64,000 nucleotides of DNA from Blautia faecis (GCF_020554845.1 NZ_JAJCIA010000020.1:16693-80692); one strand, 5' to 3'; positions 51,691-61,318 are shown, numbered from the stretch's first letter. The notes: generated from the letters alone by a model not told the origin. Numbers and translations: made by a program.

Positions 51691-54567
51691 ATGATTATTA
51701 TTGGTGAGAAGCTGAACGGATCCATTCCGTCAGTTGCAAAAGCCATCGCTGAGAAGGATGCGGACCTGATCAGAGAAAGAGCCAGAATGCAGGCAGAAGC
51801 GGGAGCCACATTTCTGGACGTATGTGCCTCAGTAGAAGAGGCTGTAGAAGTAGAAACCTTGAAATGGATGATCGACCTTGTACAGGAAGTGACAGATACA
51901 CCAATCTGTGTGGACAGTCCAAGTGCCAGATCCTGTGTTGCAGCCATTCCATTTTGTAAAAGACCGGGACTTATTAACTCTGTTTCCCTTGAAGGAGACA
52001 AAATTGACACGATTTTTCCAGTGATCGCAGATACAGACTGGGAGTGCGTAGCCCTTCTCTGCGACAATGATGGAATTCCGGATTCCGTAGAGCGTCGTAT
52101 GAAAATTTTCTTCGGAATTATGGAAAAAGCGAAACAGTACGGCATTGCACCAAGCCGTTTACATATTGACCCACTGGTTGTAACCCTGGGAACAGACCAG
52201 ACTGCGCTGACTGTATTTGCAGACTGCTGCAGAAGAATCAAATACGAATATCCGGAAATCCATATCACCAGTGGACTTTCCAACATTTCCTTCGGACTTC
52301 CGGTGAGAAAAAATATTAACCAGGCATTTATGGTTCTCGCTATGAATGCCGGTATGGACAGTGCCATCGTAGATCCTACCAACAAGAACATGATCGGTAT
52401 GATCTATGCCACAAATGCACTGTTAGAGCGTGATGAATACTGCCTGGGTTACATTGGTAAATTTGGAAATAAAGCCACAGAAGAAGCTGCACAGCCAGTT
52501 CCTGCTTCTCCACTTGATGAGAAAATGCAGAAGGTTTTCAAATTAACTCAGGATGGAAAAAATAAAGAAATCGGACAGGCTGTTCAGGAAGCACTTGATG
52601 CAGGCTGCGACCCGACTGCAATCCTCAATGACGCTATGATCGGCGCCATGGCAGTGGTTGGCGAGAACTTTAAGAAAGAGATTATTTTCGTACCACAGAT
52701 GCTGGCAGCAGCCAGGGCTATGAAGGCTGGTGTGGAAGTTCTGAAGCCATATCTTGCAACTGGCGAGGCTGGAAGTGCAGGAACGATTATCCTTGGAACT
52801 GTTGCCGGAGATCTTCATGATATCGGTAAAAATCTGGTTGGAATGATGTTTGAAAGTGCCGGCTTCGAAGTGATCGATCTTGGCGTTGATGTGCCGATCC
52901 AGACTTTTATTGATGAGGTAAATAAGCACAAAGAAGCAAGTATTGTTGCACTTTCTGCGCTTCTTACCACTACAATGCCGTCCCTTCGTGACACTGTGGC
53001 GGCACTTCTGGAACAGCCATTCAGAAGCAGGATTAAGATCATGGTTGGCGGTGCGCCGATCAGTCAGGAGTTTGCAGATGAGATCGGAGCAGACGCATAC
53101 ACAGAGGATGCAGCCTCTGCGGCAGAGCAGGCGAAGAAATATGCAGAATCCGGTTTCTGTGCAAAGGCAGCGGCTGGAGAATTTGATCCGGCACCTGCAA
53201 AGGATAGTGAAGAAGTTACTGAGACAGGAAAAACCGCGAAACCAGCGGAAAATATTGCAACTGAGGAAACTTTTACAGAAAATGGTTCCTGGCTTCGAAA
53301 GCCCATACAGGTTGAGCCGCATTTTGTAAAAGAAGAAGTAGATTTAAGCAAAATCCAGCTTCCGAAGCCAGGCGAAGGCTACAAGGTAAACATGGAAGCT
53401 GCCAAAGAGAAATTCCGCAATTACTGGGCACATAAGAACACAGGAAGACCGCTTATGTGCGTAATCGCAAGAAGACCGGAGGTAGAGCAGTATTCCGATG
53501 GAACTCCTGTAGAGGGTGGCTATCTGGATCAGATCTGCCAGGGCAAATATTACAATATGCCGGAAGAACTGAAATGGAAAGACATGGAGGATAAATACCA
53601 GAATCCTCAGAGAATCGTTGACCGTTACCGTTACTTCTGTGAGACCCATGCGTTCCTTGGTGAGAGCTTCCCGAACCTGAATATCGACTTTGGACCAGGT
53701 TCCCTTGCTTCTTATCTTGGATCTGAGATTGGATTCAAAGAAGACACTGTATGGTTCAATAAGTGTCTGGACAGCTGGGACGGTGTTCCGAAGCTGACCT
53801 TTGATCCGGAGAATAAATGGTTTAAGAAACACATTCAGCTTGCAAAAGACTGCCAGGCACTTGCCGGAGATGACTTCTATGTGGATATGCCTGACCTTAT
53901 GGAAAATATTGACGTTCTTGCTTCTCTTCGCGGAGCCCAGGACATTCTCTTCGACCTTCTGGATGAGCCGGAAATGATCGGAGAAAGAATCCAGGAGGTA
54001 ACGGATATTTACTATGAATATTACGACCGCTTCTATGATATCATTAAAGATGAAGAAGGCGGAAATGCATACACCGTATTCCAGATCTGGGGACCAGGCA
54101 GAACTGTGAAGCTCCAGTGCGACTTCTCCGCAATGATGTCACCGGAAGACTTCCGGAAATACATTCAGCCGTCCTTACGTACCCAGTCTGAAAATGTAGA
54201 CCATGTACTTTACCATCTGGATGGACCGGCTGCAATCAAGCATATGGACGCCCTTATGGAAATTGATGGAATCGATGCTCTTCAGTGGACCAGCGGCGAT
54301 GCCGGCCCGGACGGAACACTTCCGGATTGGGATGTGATCTACGACAAAGCTATCGCAGCAGGAAAATCTATCTGGGTAAAGGTTTATTCCGGAGAATTCG
54401 AAGACTGGATCCGCAACGTAGACCGTATTGTAAAGAAATACGGCTCCCACAGTCTTTTCCTTCTTTTCCCGGAAATGTCCATGGAGCAGGCTGCATATCT
54501 TCTTGATTATGCAGACCGCAACTGGAGCGATGTGAAGGGTACTTTTGTAGAGTCTCTGGGACGCTGA
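51691..54567 (+). CDS. Three-domain corrinoid methyltransferase fusion (pterin MeTr + corrinoid + UroD-like)
   Basis: A 958-residue cytoplasmic protein. Residues 1-265 form a pterin-binding TIM barrel of the methyltetrahydrofolate:corrinoid methyltransferase type (EKLNGSIPSV, GATFLDVCAS, ICVDSPS). Residues 275-485 are a corrinoid protein with helical cap and B12-binding domain, DLHDIGKN at 374-381 with the cobalt ligand His376. After a polar linker (490-545) comes a uroporphyrinogen-decarboxylase-like domain (550-958) as in MtaA/CmuA methyltransferases. The His-x-Cys zinc motif of MtaA is not seen (VLYHLDGPAAIKH). So one chain could take a methyl group from an unknown donor, carry it on cobalamin and give it to tetrahydrofolate. 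Such parts are usually separate proteins. GGAGGG precedes the start. Confidence 0.88.
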   Translation: MIIIGEKLNGSIPSVAKAIAEKDADLIRERARMQAEAGATFLDVCASVEEAVEVETLKWMIDLVQEVTDTPICVDSPSARSCVAAIPFCKRPGLINSVSLEGDKIDTIFPVIADTDWECVALLCDNDGIPDSVERRMKIFFGIMEKAKQYGIAPSRLHIDPLVVTLGTDQTALTVFADCCRRIKYEYPEIHITSGLSNISFGLPVRKNINQAFMVLAMNAGMDSAIVDPTNKNMIGMIYATNALLERDEYCLGYIGKFGNKATEEAAQPVPASPLDEKMQKVFKLTQDGKNKEIGQAVQEALDAGCDPTAILNDAMIGAMAVVGENFKKEIIFVPQMLAAARAMKAGVEVLKPYLATGEAGSAGTIILGTVAGDLHDIGKNLVGMMFESAGFEVIDLGVDVPIQTFIDEVNKHKEASIVALSALLTTTMPSLRDTVAALLEQPFRSRIKIMVGGAPISQEFADEIGADAYTEDAASAAEQAKKYAESGFCAKAAAGEFDPAPAKDSEEVTETGKTAKPAENIATEETFTENGSWLRKPIQVEPHFVKEEVDLSKIQLPKPGEGYKVNMEAAKEKFRNYWAHKNTGRPLMCVIARRPEVEQYSDGTPVEGGYLDQICQGKYYNMPEELKWKDMEDKYQNPQRIVDRYRYFCETHAFLGESFPNLNIDFGPGSLASYLGSEIGFKEDTVWFNKCLDSWDGVPKLTFDPENKWFKKHIQLAKDCQALAGDDFYVDMPDLMENIDVLASLRGAQDILFDLLDEPEMIGERIQEVTDIYYEYYDRFYDIIKDEEGGNAYTVFQIWGPGRTVKLQCDFSAMMSPEDFRKYIQPSLRTQSENVDHVLYHLDGPAAIKHMDALMEIDGIDALQWTSGDAGPDGTLPDWDVIYDKAIAAGKSIWVKVYSGEFEDWIRNVDRIVKKYGSHSLFLLFPEMSMEQAAYLLDYADRNWSDVKGTFVESLGR

Positions 54568-54642
54568 AACATATGCAATCCTATTGATGGAAGCAACCCA
54601 TATTCAAATTAAGTTTGTTTTGTTAACTCCATAATAAAAACC

Positions 54643-54678
54643 ACAAAGCGCCGGCAGGTAAATCTGTCGGCGCTTTGC
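54643..54678 (+). terminator. Hairpin after the fusion methyltransferase gene
   Basis: CAAAGCGCCGGCAG pairs with CTGTCGGCGCTTTG (one G-T pair). Only a T-poor tail follows (CGTTGTCTGT), so termination may be partial. The remaining sequence to 54886 is AT-rich and holds no gene that I can see. Confidence 0.65.
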
Positions 54679-54886
54679 GTTGTCTGTATGAGATATACAA
54701 CGTGCAATAATTCATATAAAACTAATAGGAATAATTATAATATTTGTGCAATTAGTACAAAAAACAATAAGAAAGTATAAAGTAACAGGAAGAAAATAGA
54801 AGAAAAAGTTTTTTTAAAAGATATAATTGAAATTAATACGCGGGGGAAACACAAAAATTGAATGGGGAAAAGAGGTATTTCAAACT

Positions 54887-56254
54887 ATGAAACAGAAAGC
54901 TATGGATGTAAAACTTGTTGTAAGACCATTGATCGGTTGTCTGACACACACGCATTTCTGGGAAGGCCCGTGCCGTGCCGGACGAAAAGAGGATATGACT
55001 GTAGAGGCAGAGACAAAGGTTGCTGATGAAACCTTCAAAAGCTCTGTAGAGGCCCTGAAGGACGTGATCAGCGAGGTTGAATTTAAAGAGGCATTGGATG
55101 TAAGATATAATGAATCCTTTGTTGTAGAAAAAGAAATGTTCGACAAGATCGGTGAAGATGTAGATGAAATTGACTGCTTCCTTTGCATGGGATGGAGAAT
55201 TCCGAAGCTGGAACGCTACAGAAAACCGGTCATTATCTGGCAGAATGGAAATGAGGGCATTGATTTTGCAGCATATTGCCGCTCAATTGGTGTGGAAGCA
55301 TATGTGGCAATGGATCTTCAAGATGTAAACGAGATCGCACATATTCTCTGGGTAAGAAAAGCAGTTCGCAATACAAGAGCACTTGTTCTGACAGCAGGAT
55401 CACAGCCTACATTTGGAATCCAGAGCCTTATCCGTGATCCGGAGGTCCTTCGTCAGCGCTATGGATTCGAGGTGATCAAGCTTCCATTTACTTCTATTTT
55501 CAAATATATGGATCAGATTACCGATGAAGAGGCTAAGCCGATTGCTGAGAAGCTGATTGCAGGCTCCACAGATACCCAGGTAAATACAGACTGGTTTATC
55601 AATGATATCAAATACTATCTTGCAGCAAAGAAAATGATGGATATTTATGACTGCAATGCATTTTCCACAGCCTGTCATGAGCTTTGTACGACGGAAATTC
55701 CACAGAACCGTAAATTTACACCATGTATGTGTCATTCAATTATGAAGGATGAGGGAATTCCAAGCGGATGCGAGGAAGACCTGAATGCACTTATGGCAAT
55801 GCTGATCATGCAATACGCTGCAAATCGTCCGGCCTTTATGGGAAATCCAAATCATGAGACAGATGAGCTGCTCAGGATCCATCATGCAGTTCCGGCCCTT
55901 TGTATGAACGGATATGGAACAAAACCGCTGGAATACAAGCTGTGGGCATTTACCGGACAGGGCTTCGGCGGCAAGCTTCAGGTTGATTTTACACAGAATG
56001 AAGACGATTATATTACACTTGGCCGTTTCAATCCGGCAGGTGATACCATGTGCATTAAGAAGGGAAAAGTAATCCGTTCGGAATATGCCGAGACCTATTG
56101 CAGCCCATATTACTATATCCAGATGGATGATGCAAGGGAGTTTATGCACAATCTGGCTGGCTTTGGACATCATCAGGTTCTGATTTTTGGTGATTACACC
56201 AAGCTGATCAAAAAAATTGCAAAGGTTATGAATTTCAATATCCTGGAAGGATGA
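54887..56254 (+). CDS. L-fucose/L-arabinose isomerase-like protein
   Basis: A 455-residue protein of the fucose-isomerase-like (COG2407-type) superfamily. The N-terminal and central alpha/beta domains (VIIWQNGNEGIDFAAYCRS; ALVLTAGSQPTFGI) and a C-terminal barrel-like part (CHELCTTEIP, HHAVPALCMNGYG, ALCMNGYGTKPLEYKLWAFTG) are recognisable. True ketol isomerase activity is not certain; members of this group often lack proven function. The start is set at the ATG after AAAGAGG; an in-frame TTG 20 codons earlier is possible. It lies in the corrinoid cassette and is followed after 5 bp by an aminotransferase-class-V gene. Confidence 0.72.
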   Translation: MKQKAMDVKLVVRPLIGCLTHTHFWEGPCRAGRKEDMTVEAETKVADETFKSSVEALKDVISEVEFKEALDVRYNESFVVEKEMFDKIGEDVDEIDCFLCMGWRIPKLERYRKPVIIWQNGNEGIDFAAYCRSIGVEAYVAMDLQDVNEIAHILWVRKAVRNTRALVLTAGSQPTFGIQSLIRDPEVLRQRYGFEVIKLPFTSIFKYMDQITDEEAKPIAEKLIAGSTDTQVNTDWFINDIKYYLAAKKMMDIYDCNAFSTACHELCTTEIPQNRKFTPCMCHSIMKDEGIPSGCEEDLNALMAMLIMQYAANRPAFMGNPNHETDELLRIHHAVPALCMNGYGTKPLEYKLWAFTGQGFGGKLQVDFTQNEDDYITLGRFNPAGDTMCIKKGKVIRSEYAETYCSPYYYIQMDDAREFMHNLAGFGHHQVLIFGDYTKLIKKIAKVMNFNILEG

Positions 56255-56259
56255 GTTAG

Positions 56260-57432
56260 ATGATCTATCTGAACAATGCGGCCACTTCCTGGCCCAAGCC
56301 TTCCTCTGTGTGTGAAGCTGTACAGGCGTGTCTTATGGGCACGCCTGCTTCGCAATTTCGGGGAGGAAGCGCAATTTTGAAAAAAGATACAGAAGAAAGG
56401 TGCAGGGAAAAGCTTGGAAAGCTGCTTGGCATCCATGCTCATGACCGGATCTTTTTTACCTCAGGTGCTACGGAAAGCCTGAACACCGTGCTGTGTGGAC
56501 TGGATTACGGAGAAGAGGGACGTGGGATCCTGGCAACCCAGACAGAGCACAATAGTGTATTGCGCCCGCTTATGAATCAGCCGGTATTCAAGAAGCATCC
56601 GGTAACAATCATTTCCTGCCTGGAAAATGGAGCAGTTACCCGGAAGGCACTGGAAAAAGGTTTGGAAGAAGCTCTGGAAAACACAGGGAAAAATCCGTCA
56701 GCTCTTATTGTAAACCACTGTTCCAATGTGACCGGATATGTGCAGGATATGAAGCTGATTGGAAATTTTGTAAGAGAAAATAATCTGCTTCTGCTTGTTG
56801 ATGTATCGCAAAGTGCAGGTTGTATTCCGGTGGATGCAGACAGCTGGAGGGCAGATGGGGTTATTTTTACAGGGCATAAAAGTCTTTTGGGAATACAAGG
56901 CACCGGGGGCTTTTTCATAAGAAAGGGGCTGGAGCTGAAGCCATTGAAGTATGGCGGCACAGGGCGGAACAGTCAACAGCTTACTTATGAAGACGGTGAT
57001 TATGAGTATGAGGTCGGCACTCAGAATCTGCCGGGGATCAGGGCACTTCTTGCCGGTGTGGAATTCGTGCTGGAAACCGGCGTGGACAGGATACAGGAAA
57101 AAGAAGAAAGAATGATGAAGCTTTTGTATGAAGGGCTTGGGAAAATTCCGGGGGTACAGATATATGGCAGCTTTGCAGAATGTAAGGGACCTGTTATGAG
57201 CCTGAATTTTCAGGGGCTGAAAGCTTCGGATGCGGCATATATCCTGGAAAACGGTTATGAAATTACAGTGCGCGCCGGACTTCATTGTTCCCCCCTGATT
57301 CATGAGGCAATGGGAACAAAAAACAGTGGAACTGTGAGAGTGAGCGTTTCCTGGTTTACGAAAGAAGAGGAAATCCTTGCATTTCTGGAGGCAGCAGGCC
57401 AGATTGCAGCATCATTGAGAGGAGCCGATTAA
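56260..57432 (+). CDS. Cysteine desulfurase-like class V aminotransferase
   Basis: A 390-residue PLP enzyme of the NifS/SufS/Csd superfamily: N-terminal YLNNAATSWPKP, cofactor contacts FFTSGATESLN and TQTEHNSVLRP, Schiff-base Lys in FTGHKSLLG (about residue 207) and a mobile-loop Cys in RAGLHCSPLIH (about residue 343), which is where persulfide forms in desulfurases. The gene starts 5 bp after the isomerase-like gene (AAGGATGAG site) and touches the following small gene. Likely a sulfur (or selenium) donor for a partner protein, but not part of a SUF or ISC operon. Confidence 0.85.
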   Translation: MIYLNNAATSWPKPSSVCEAVQACLMGTPASQFRGGSAILKKDTEERCREKLGKLLGIHAHDRIFFTSGATESLNTVLCGLDYGEEGRGILATQTEHNSVLRPLMNQPVFKKHPVTIISCLENGAVTRKALEKGLEEALENTGKNPSALIVNHCSNVTGYVQDMKLIGNFVRENNLLLLVDVSQSAGCIPVDADSWRADGVIFTGHKSLLGIQGTGGFFIRKGLELKPLKYGGTGRNSQQLTYEDGDYEYEVGTQNLPGIRALLAGVEFVLETGVDRIQEKEERMMKLLYEGLGKIPGVQIYGSFAECKGPVMSLNFQGLKASDAAYILENGYEITVRAGLHCSPLIHEAMGTKNSGTVRVSVSWFTKEEEILAFLEAAGQIAASLRGAD

Positions 57433-57729
57433 ATGAAAATTCTTGGAAAACAGCCGTCAAGAGAAAAGTGTGCAGAATCAGGCTGGTTCGCAACGGATTA
57501 CCTTCTGGATGCGCCTATAGACAAAGCTTTTATATTAAGTCTGAGACCTCTGGGAAGTTTTGTGTATCTGGATATGCTGAAAGAGCCTTTTTTCAAAATA
57601 GAAAATGATTATTATATGATAAAGGGAGTGCAGGGAAAAGATTATTTCAGAATTGCAGTTCATGGGAAGCATGAGGATGAGCTGCAAAGGTTAGAAGAAT
57701 TTTTGTATTCCGGTCAAAAAAAAGAATAA
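57433..57729 (+). CDS. Small unknown protein coupled to the desulfurase-like gene
   Basis: A 98-residue soluble protein whose ATG follows the stop of the desulfurase-like gene without a gap, with GAGGAG eight bases upstream inside that gene. One Cys (residue 14) and a central LSLRPLGSFVYLDMLKEPFFKI region; predicted alpha/beta. I do not recognise a family. It is not the YedF/DUF3343 sulfur-carrier type often found at this place. Coupling suggests that it works with the desulfurase-like enzyme, perhaps as acceptor (inference). Confidence 0.65.
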   Translation: MKILGKQPSREKCAESGWFATDYLLDAPIDKAFILSLRPLGSFVYLDMLKEPFFKIENDYYMIKGVQGKDYFRIAVHGKHEDELQRLEEFLYSGQKKE

Positions 57730-57773
57730 GTTACTGCTTACTCCGTGTTCCTGTTCACGGAATGAACAATAAC
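57730..57773. mobile_element. Short divergent MITE-like palindrome (44 bp)
   Basis: GTTACTGCTTACTCCGTG and CACGGAATGAACAATAAC form an imperfect 18-bp inverted repeat with an 8-bp centre. The ends resemble the terminal repeats of the copies at 30110 and 50551. No target duplication is visible. It starts directly after the stop codon of the small gene and could serve as its terminator. Confidence 0.55.
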
Positions 57774-57790
57774 ATAATCTTTAAGGCTGA

Positions 57791-57819
57791 TTGCATGCAG
57801 AACACAAGTCTGCTATACT
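57791..57819 (+). promoter_or_regulatory. Sigma-A promoter of the AraC gene
   Basis: TTGCAT at 57791-57796 and TATACT at 57814-57819 with a 17-bp spacer, about 30 bp before the start codon. Confidence 0.65.
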
Positions 57820-57850
57820 GTGCTCATGAGATTATTACAGGGGGCAGAGT

Positions 57851-58720
57851 ATGAGACTGGAACGAGACAGCATTCCTCTTGATAAAGAATTTCCTTTTCA
57901 GATATCAGAAGTGGAGCTTAACCCTTCCAACAGTCATCCGGGAACCTGGCACTGGCACAGCTATTTTGAGATCACCTGGGTTCTGGAAGGAAAGGGAAAC
58001 TATTTCGTTAATGGACAGGAATATACCATGAAAGAGAATGATATTATCATTTTCAATAATGTAGAGCCGCATGGCTGGAAACTTCTGGGAGGCAGAATGA
58101 AGCTTTTGGTTATGATTTTTTCGCCGGAGTTTGTAGCAGAGAAGATCAGTACCTTTGACACGGAATATCTGCGGCCCTTCGTTGAGCGTGGAACTAATTT
58201 TAAGAACAGAGTGGGCCATGAAGAAACTGTGAATACGGAGATCCGTACCAGCATACAGGAGATTTATCAGGAATGGCAGGAGCGCAAGGAGGGCTATCCG
58301 CTTATGATTAAGGCGAATGTTCTGCGGATTCTGACCATGCTGATCCGGGCTTATCAGGATGAGACCAAGTCCGGTGAAATGCTTCGGGAAAAGAAAAATG
58401 CCATGAAACGTCTGGAGCAGGCTTTTACTTACATAAACGCTCATTATTGTGAGAAGATTACGCTGGAGGAGGTTGCAGCGTCTGTTTATATGAGCTCCAA
58501 CTATTTCTCCTCCTATTTCCGTAAGTTCACCAACATCAGCTTCAGTGATTATGTGACACGTCTGCGTGTGAACCGGGCCCGGGAGCTGCTTCGGGAGGAT
58601 GGGGCAAATGTGACTGAGATTGCCTTGGCATGTGGGTTCAATAATATTTCCAATTTTTACAGATTATATAAGAAGCATATGGGAAAAACTCCCGGATATG
58701 AGAAGAGTAAAAATAATTAA
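57851..58720 (+). CDS. AraC-family regulator with cupin domain
   Basis: A 289-residue regulator with an N-terminal cupin (HWHSYFEITWVLEGKG at about 35-50; YTMKENDIIIFNN) and a C-terminal AraC helix-turn-helix pair (about 190-286; ITLEEVAASVYMSSNYFSSYFRKFTN and VTEIALACGFNNISNFYRLYKKHMG). Typical length. AGGGGG precedes the ATG and a clear promoter lies just upstream. It sits before the GH31 and GH95-like genes and most likely activates them. Confidence 0.93.
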   Translation: MRLERDSIPLDKEFPFQISEVELNPSNSHPGTWHWHSYFEITWVLEGKGNYFVNGQEYTMKENDIIIFNNVEPHGWKLLGGRMKLLVMIFSPEFVAEKISTFDTEYLRPFVERGTNFKNRVGHEETVNTEIRTSIQEIYQEWQERKEGYPLMIKANVLRILTMLIRAYQDETKSGEMLREKKNAMKRLEQAFTYINAHYCEKITLEEVAASVYMSSNYFSSYFRKFTNISFSDYVTRLRVNRARELLREDGANVTEIALACGFNNISNFYRLYKKHMGKTPGYEKSKNN

Positions 58721-58755
58721 AATTCAGGAGCAGATAAGACATAGACCTTTTTCAG

Positions 58756-58810
58756 GCTGGCATGTTAGGATAAAAGCAGGAAGCTTTGTCCTGATGTGCC
58801 AGCTTTTTAT
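58756..58810 (+). terminator. Terminator between the AraC gene and the GH31 gene
   Basis: GCTGGCATGTTAGGATAAA pairs with TTTGTCCTGATGTGCCAGC with several G-T pairs, followed by TTTTTAT. Confidence 0.85.
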
Positions 58811-58907
58811 GTAATGGAAAATTTCGTTGGAATTTATTATCACGCAAGAGGCTCTTTCAGACAGACAACGTAAAAAAAAGGGGATTGAAAAACGGAGGGA
58901 ATGGAAA

Positions 58908-61274
58908 ATGATAAAAACAGACAGGTATGTACAGACGGAAGCGGCAGGAATGTTATACCGGCTGATTCCGGTTACAGAGGAAATTATCCGCTGTGTAATT
59001 GGAAAAGAGGAGATTAAGGGAAACGACTCTCTTATTATTGAAAAAAAGGAATATCCGGCAGTTGAGTTTGCAGCAGAGGAAAACGAAGAAAAGCTGGAAC
59101 TAAAGACTGGAAAAGTTCTGGCCTCTCTGGAACTTTCATCTGGAAGAATAGAGTGGAAGCACGCGGACGGAACCAGGTGGTGCATACAGGATAAGGCAGA
59201 TTTAACAAAAATTGACGTAGTACGCTATACAACTGGAGGTGAGAAGCCGGTTATCAACCGTGTAAAAACAGTTGACGGTGAGCGTAACTTTATTCAGAAT
59301 CTGAAGCCGGAGAAGGTGCGCGACGGTTATCGTGCAAGGGTATTTTTCGACTGGAAAGAGGAGGAAGAGATTCACGGTCTTGGCCAGGCGGAGGAAGGAA
59401 TTTACAATTATCGCGGACACAATCAGTATCTTTACCAGCACAATATGAGGATCCCAATGCCTCTGTTTGTTTCTACAGAAGGATATGGAGTGCTGTTTGA
59501 CTGCTGTTCTTTGATGACTTTTAATGATGAGGGAAGGGAGTCTTACCTGTTTTTGGATACAGTGGATCAGATCGATTATTATTTCATGGGCGGCAATACC
59601 ATGGATGGAATTATCCATGCTTATCGCTATTTGACAGGCAAGGCGCAGATGCTGCCGAAGTGGGCTTATGGTTATATCCAGTCCAAGGAGCAATATTATA
59701 CTTCCAAAGAATTAGAGGAAATTGTACGCCATTACAGAGAAATCGGGGTTCCGCTGGATTGTGTGGTTCAGGACTGGAATACCTGGGATCCGGGCAACTG
59801 GGGGGAGAAGATTCTGGATCAGTCCCGTTATGGGGATAACAAGGAGTGCATGGAGCGGATTCATGAGATGCATGCCCACAGCATGGTCTCTGTATGGCCG
59901 AATATGAATGCCGGAGGAAAAAATCATCAGGAATTTTTTGATGCCGGATATCTTCTGTATGATTATGCAACCTATGATGCTTTTAATGAAAAAGCAAGAG
60001 AAATGTACTGGAAACAGGCGAAGGAGGGGCTGTTTGACCAGGGCTTTGATTCCTGGTGGTGTGACTCCACAGAGCCGTTTTCCGGTCCGGACTGGGGCGG
60101 TGCGGTGAAAAGAGAGCCCTGGGAGCGTTTCCAGCTGGTTGGAGGCGAGCACAAGAAATACCTGGATCCTGCTGTGGCCAACGCTTTTGCCCTGGAGCAT
60201 GCAAAGGGAATTTATGAGAACCAGAGAAAGGATCGGGAGGATATGCGTGTACTGAATTTGACACGTTCCGGTTATGCATCTGGTCAGAAGTATGCAGCTA
60301 TGCTGTGGTCTGGAGATACCTGCGCGGACTGGAAGAATCTGAAGATCCAGATCGTAGAAGGTTTGAATATGGGACTGAGCGGTTATCCCTATTGGACCTT
60401 GGATATCGGAGCCTTTTTCACAGTTGCAGATAAGTGGCAGAACCGTGGATGCGGATGCAACACGGATCCGGAGCCCAAGTGGTTCTGGCAGGGAAAATAT
60501 AATGAGGGTGTGAAAGATAAGGGATATTGTGAGCTTTATACACGCTGGCTTCAGATGGGAACATTTCTTCCTATGTTCCGGTCTCATGGTACAGATACGC
60601 CGAGAGAAATCTGGAATTTCGGGGAAAAGGGCACTATGTTCTATGATGCTATCGAGAAATTTATCAAGCTGAGATATCATTTTATGCCTTATATTTATTC
60701 GCTGGCAGGGGCGGTACATTTTGAGGATTATACCATTATGCGAAGCCTGTTGTTTGATTTCCCGGAGGACAGGGAGGCGCGAAAGGTGGAGAATGAGTTT
60801 ATGTTTGGACCATCCCTGCTGATCTGTGCAGTTACGGAGCCTATGTATTATGGTCCGGAAAGTACCGTGCTTAACAGGGAAAAGACATGGGAGTGTTATC
60901 TGCCGGCTGGTACGATCTGGTACGATTACTGGACAAATGAGAAATATGAGGGCGGCCAGTATGTGAAGGTGGAGACACCTATTGACCGGATCCCGATTTT
61001 CGTGAAGACGGGTGCGATCATTCCGGTGGCTGATGGGCTGGTTTATGCAGAGCAGGAGCCAGAGAAGCCGGTACAGATTATCGTTTATCCTGGGGCAGAC
61101 GGAGAGTTTGTGCTGTATGAGGATGAAGGAAATAACTATAACTTTGAGAATGGGGCGTATGCGACGACCAGATTCCAGTGGAAGGATGCGGCAGGACAGC
61201 TGGTGAATGGGCGTAGAGAGGGCAGCTTCCCGGGAATGAGGGAAGCGGTTTATGAGACGGTGATTATAAAGTAG
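58908..61274 (+). CDS. Glycoside hydrolase family 31 (alpha-xylosidase/alpha-glucosidase)
   Basis: A 788-residue GH31 enzyme. N-terminal beta-sandwich, TIM barrel with nucleophile Asp386 in SWWCDSTEPF and the acid/base region LTRSGYASGQKYAAMLWSGDTCADW, then C-terminal beta-domains (YEDEGNNYNFENGAYAT). No signal peptide: acts inside the cell. The CDSTEP motif resembles the KTDFGE/CDxxEP variety of alpha-xylosidase-like and related subgroups; the exact glycosidic link cannot be told. Start is ATG with GGAGGG eight bases upstream; a longer in-frame extension covers that site. Neighbour of a GH95-like gene 44 bp on, under an AraC regulator. Confidence 0.9.
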   Translation: MIKTDRYVQTEAAGMLYRLIPVTEEIIRCVIGKEEIKGNDSLIIEKKEYPAVEFAAEENEEKLELKTGKVLASLELSSGRIEWKHADGTRWCIQDKADLTKIDVVRYTTGGEKPVINRVKTVDGERNFIQNLKPEKVRDGYRARVFFDWKEEEEIHGLGQAEEGIYNYRGHNQYLYQHNMRIPMPLFVSTEGYGVLFDCCSLMTFNDEGRESYLFLDTVDQIDYYFMGGNTMDGIIHAYRYLTGKAQMLPKWAYGYIQSKEQYYTSKELEEIVRHYREIGVPLDCVVQDWNTWDPGNWGEKILDQSRYGDNKECMERIHEMHAHSMVSVWPNMNAGGKNHQEFFDAGYLLYDYATYDAFNEKAREMYWKQAKEGLFDQGFDSWWCDSTEPFSGPDWGGAVKREPWERFQLVGGEHKKYLDPAVANAFALEHAKGIYENQRKDREDMRVLNLTRSGYASGQKYAAMLWSGDTCADWKNLKIQIVEGLNMGLSGYPYWTLDIGAFFTVADKWQNRGCGCNTDPEPKWFWQGKYNEGVKDKGYCELYTRWLQMGTFLPMFRSHGTDTPREIWNFGEKGTMFYDAIEKFIKLRYHFMPYIYSLAGAVHFEDYTIMRSLLFDFPEDREARKVENEFMFGPSLLICAVTEPMYYGPESTVLNREKTWECYLPAGTIWYDYWTNEKYEGGQYVKVETPIDRIPIFVKTGAIIPVADGLVYAEQEPEKPVQIIVYPGADGEFVLYEDEGNNYNFENGAYATTRFQWKDAAGQLVNGRREGSFPGMREAVYETVIIK

Positions 61275-61318
61275 GATACTGCGGTGCGGGAAGCGAAAGT
61301 GGAGAGAAGGAAAGATAT

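Noticed and set aside
58724..58907. N-terminal extension of the GH31 protein starting at 58827
   Set aside because: The extension begins right after a terminator hairpin, contains the GGAGGG site of the chosen start, and has no family similarity.
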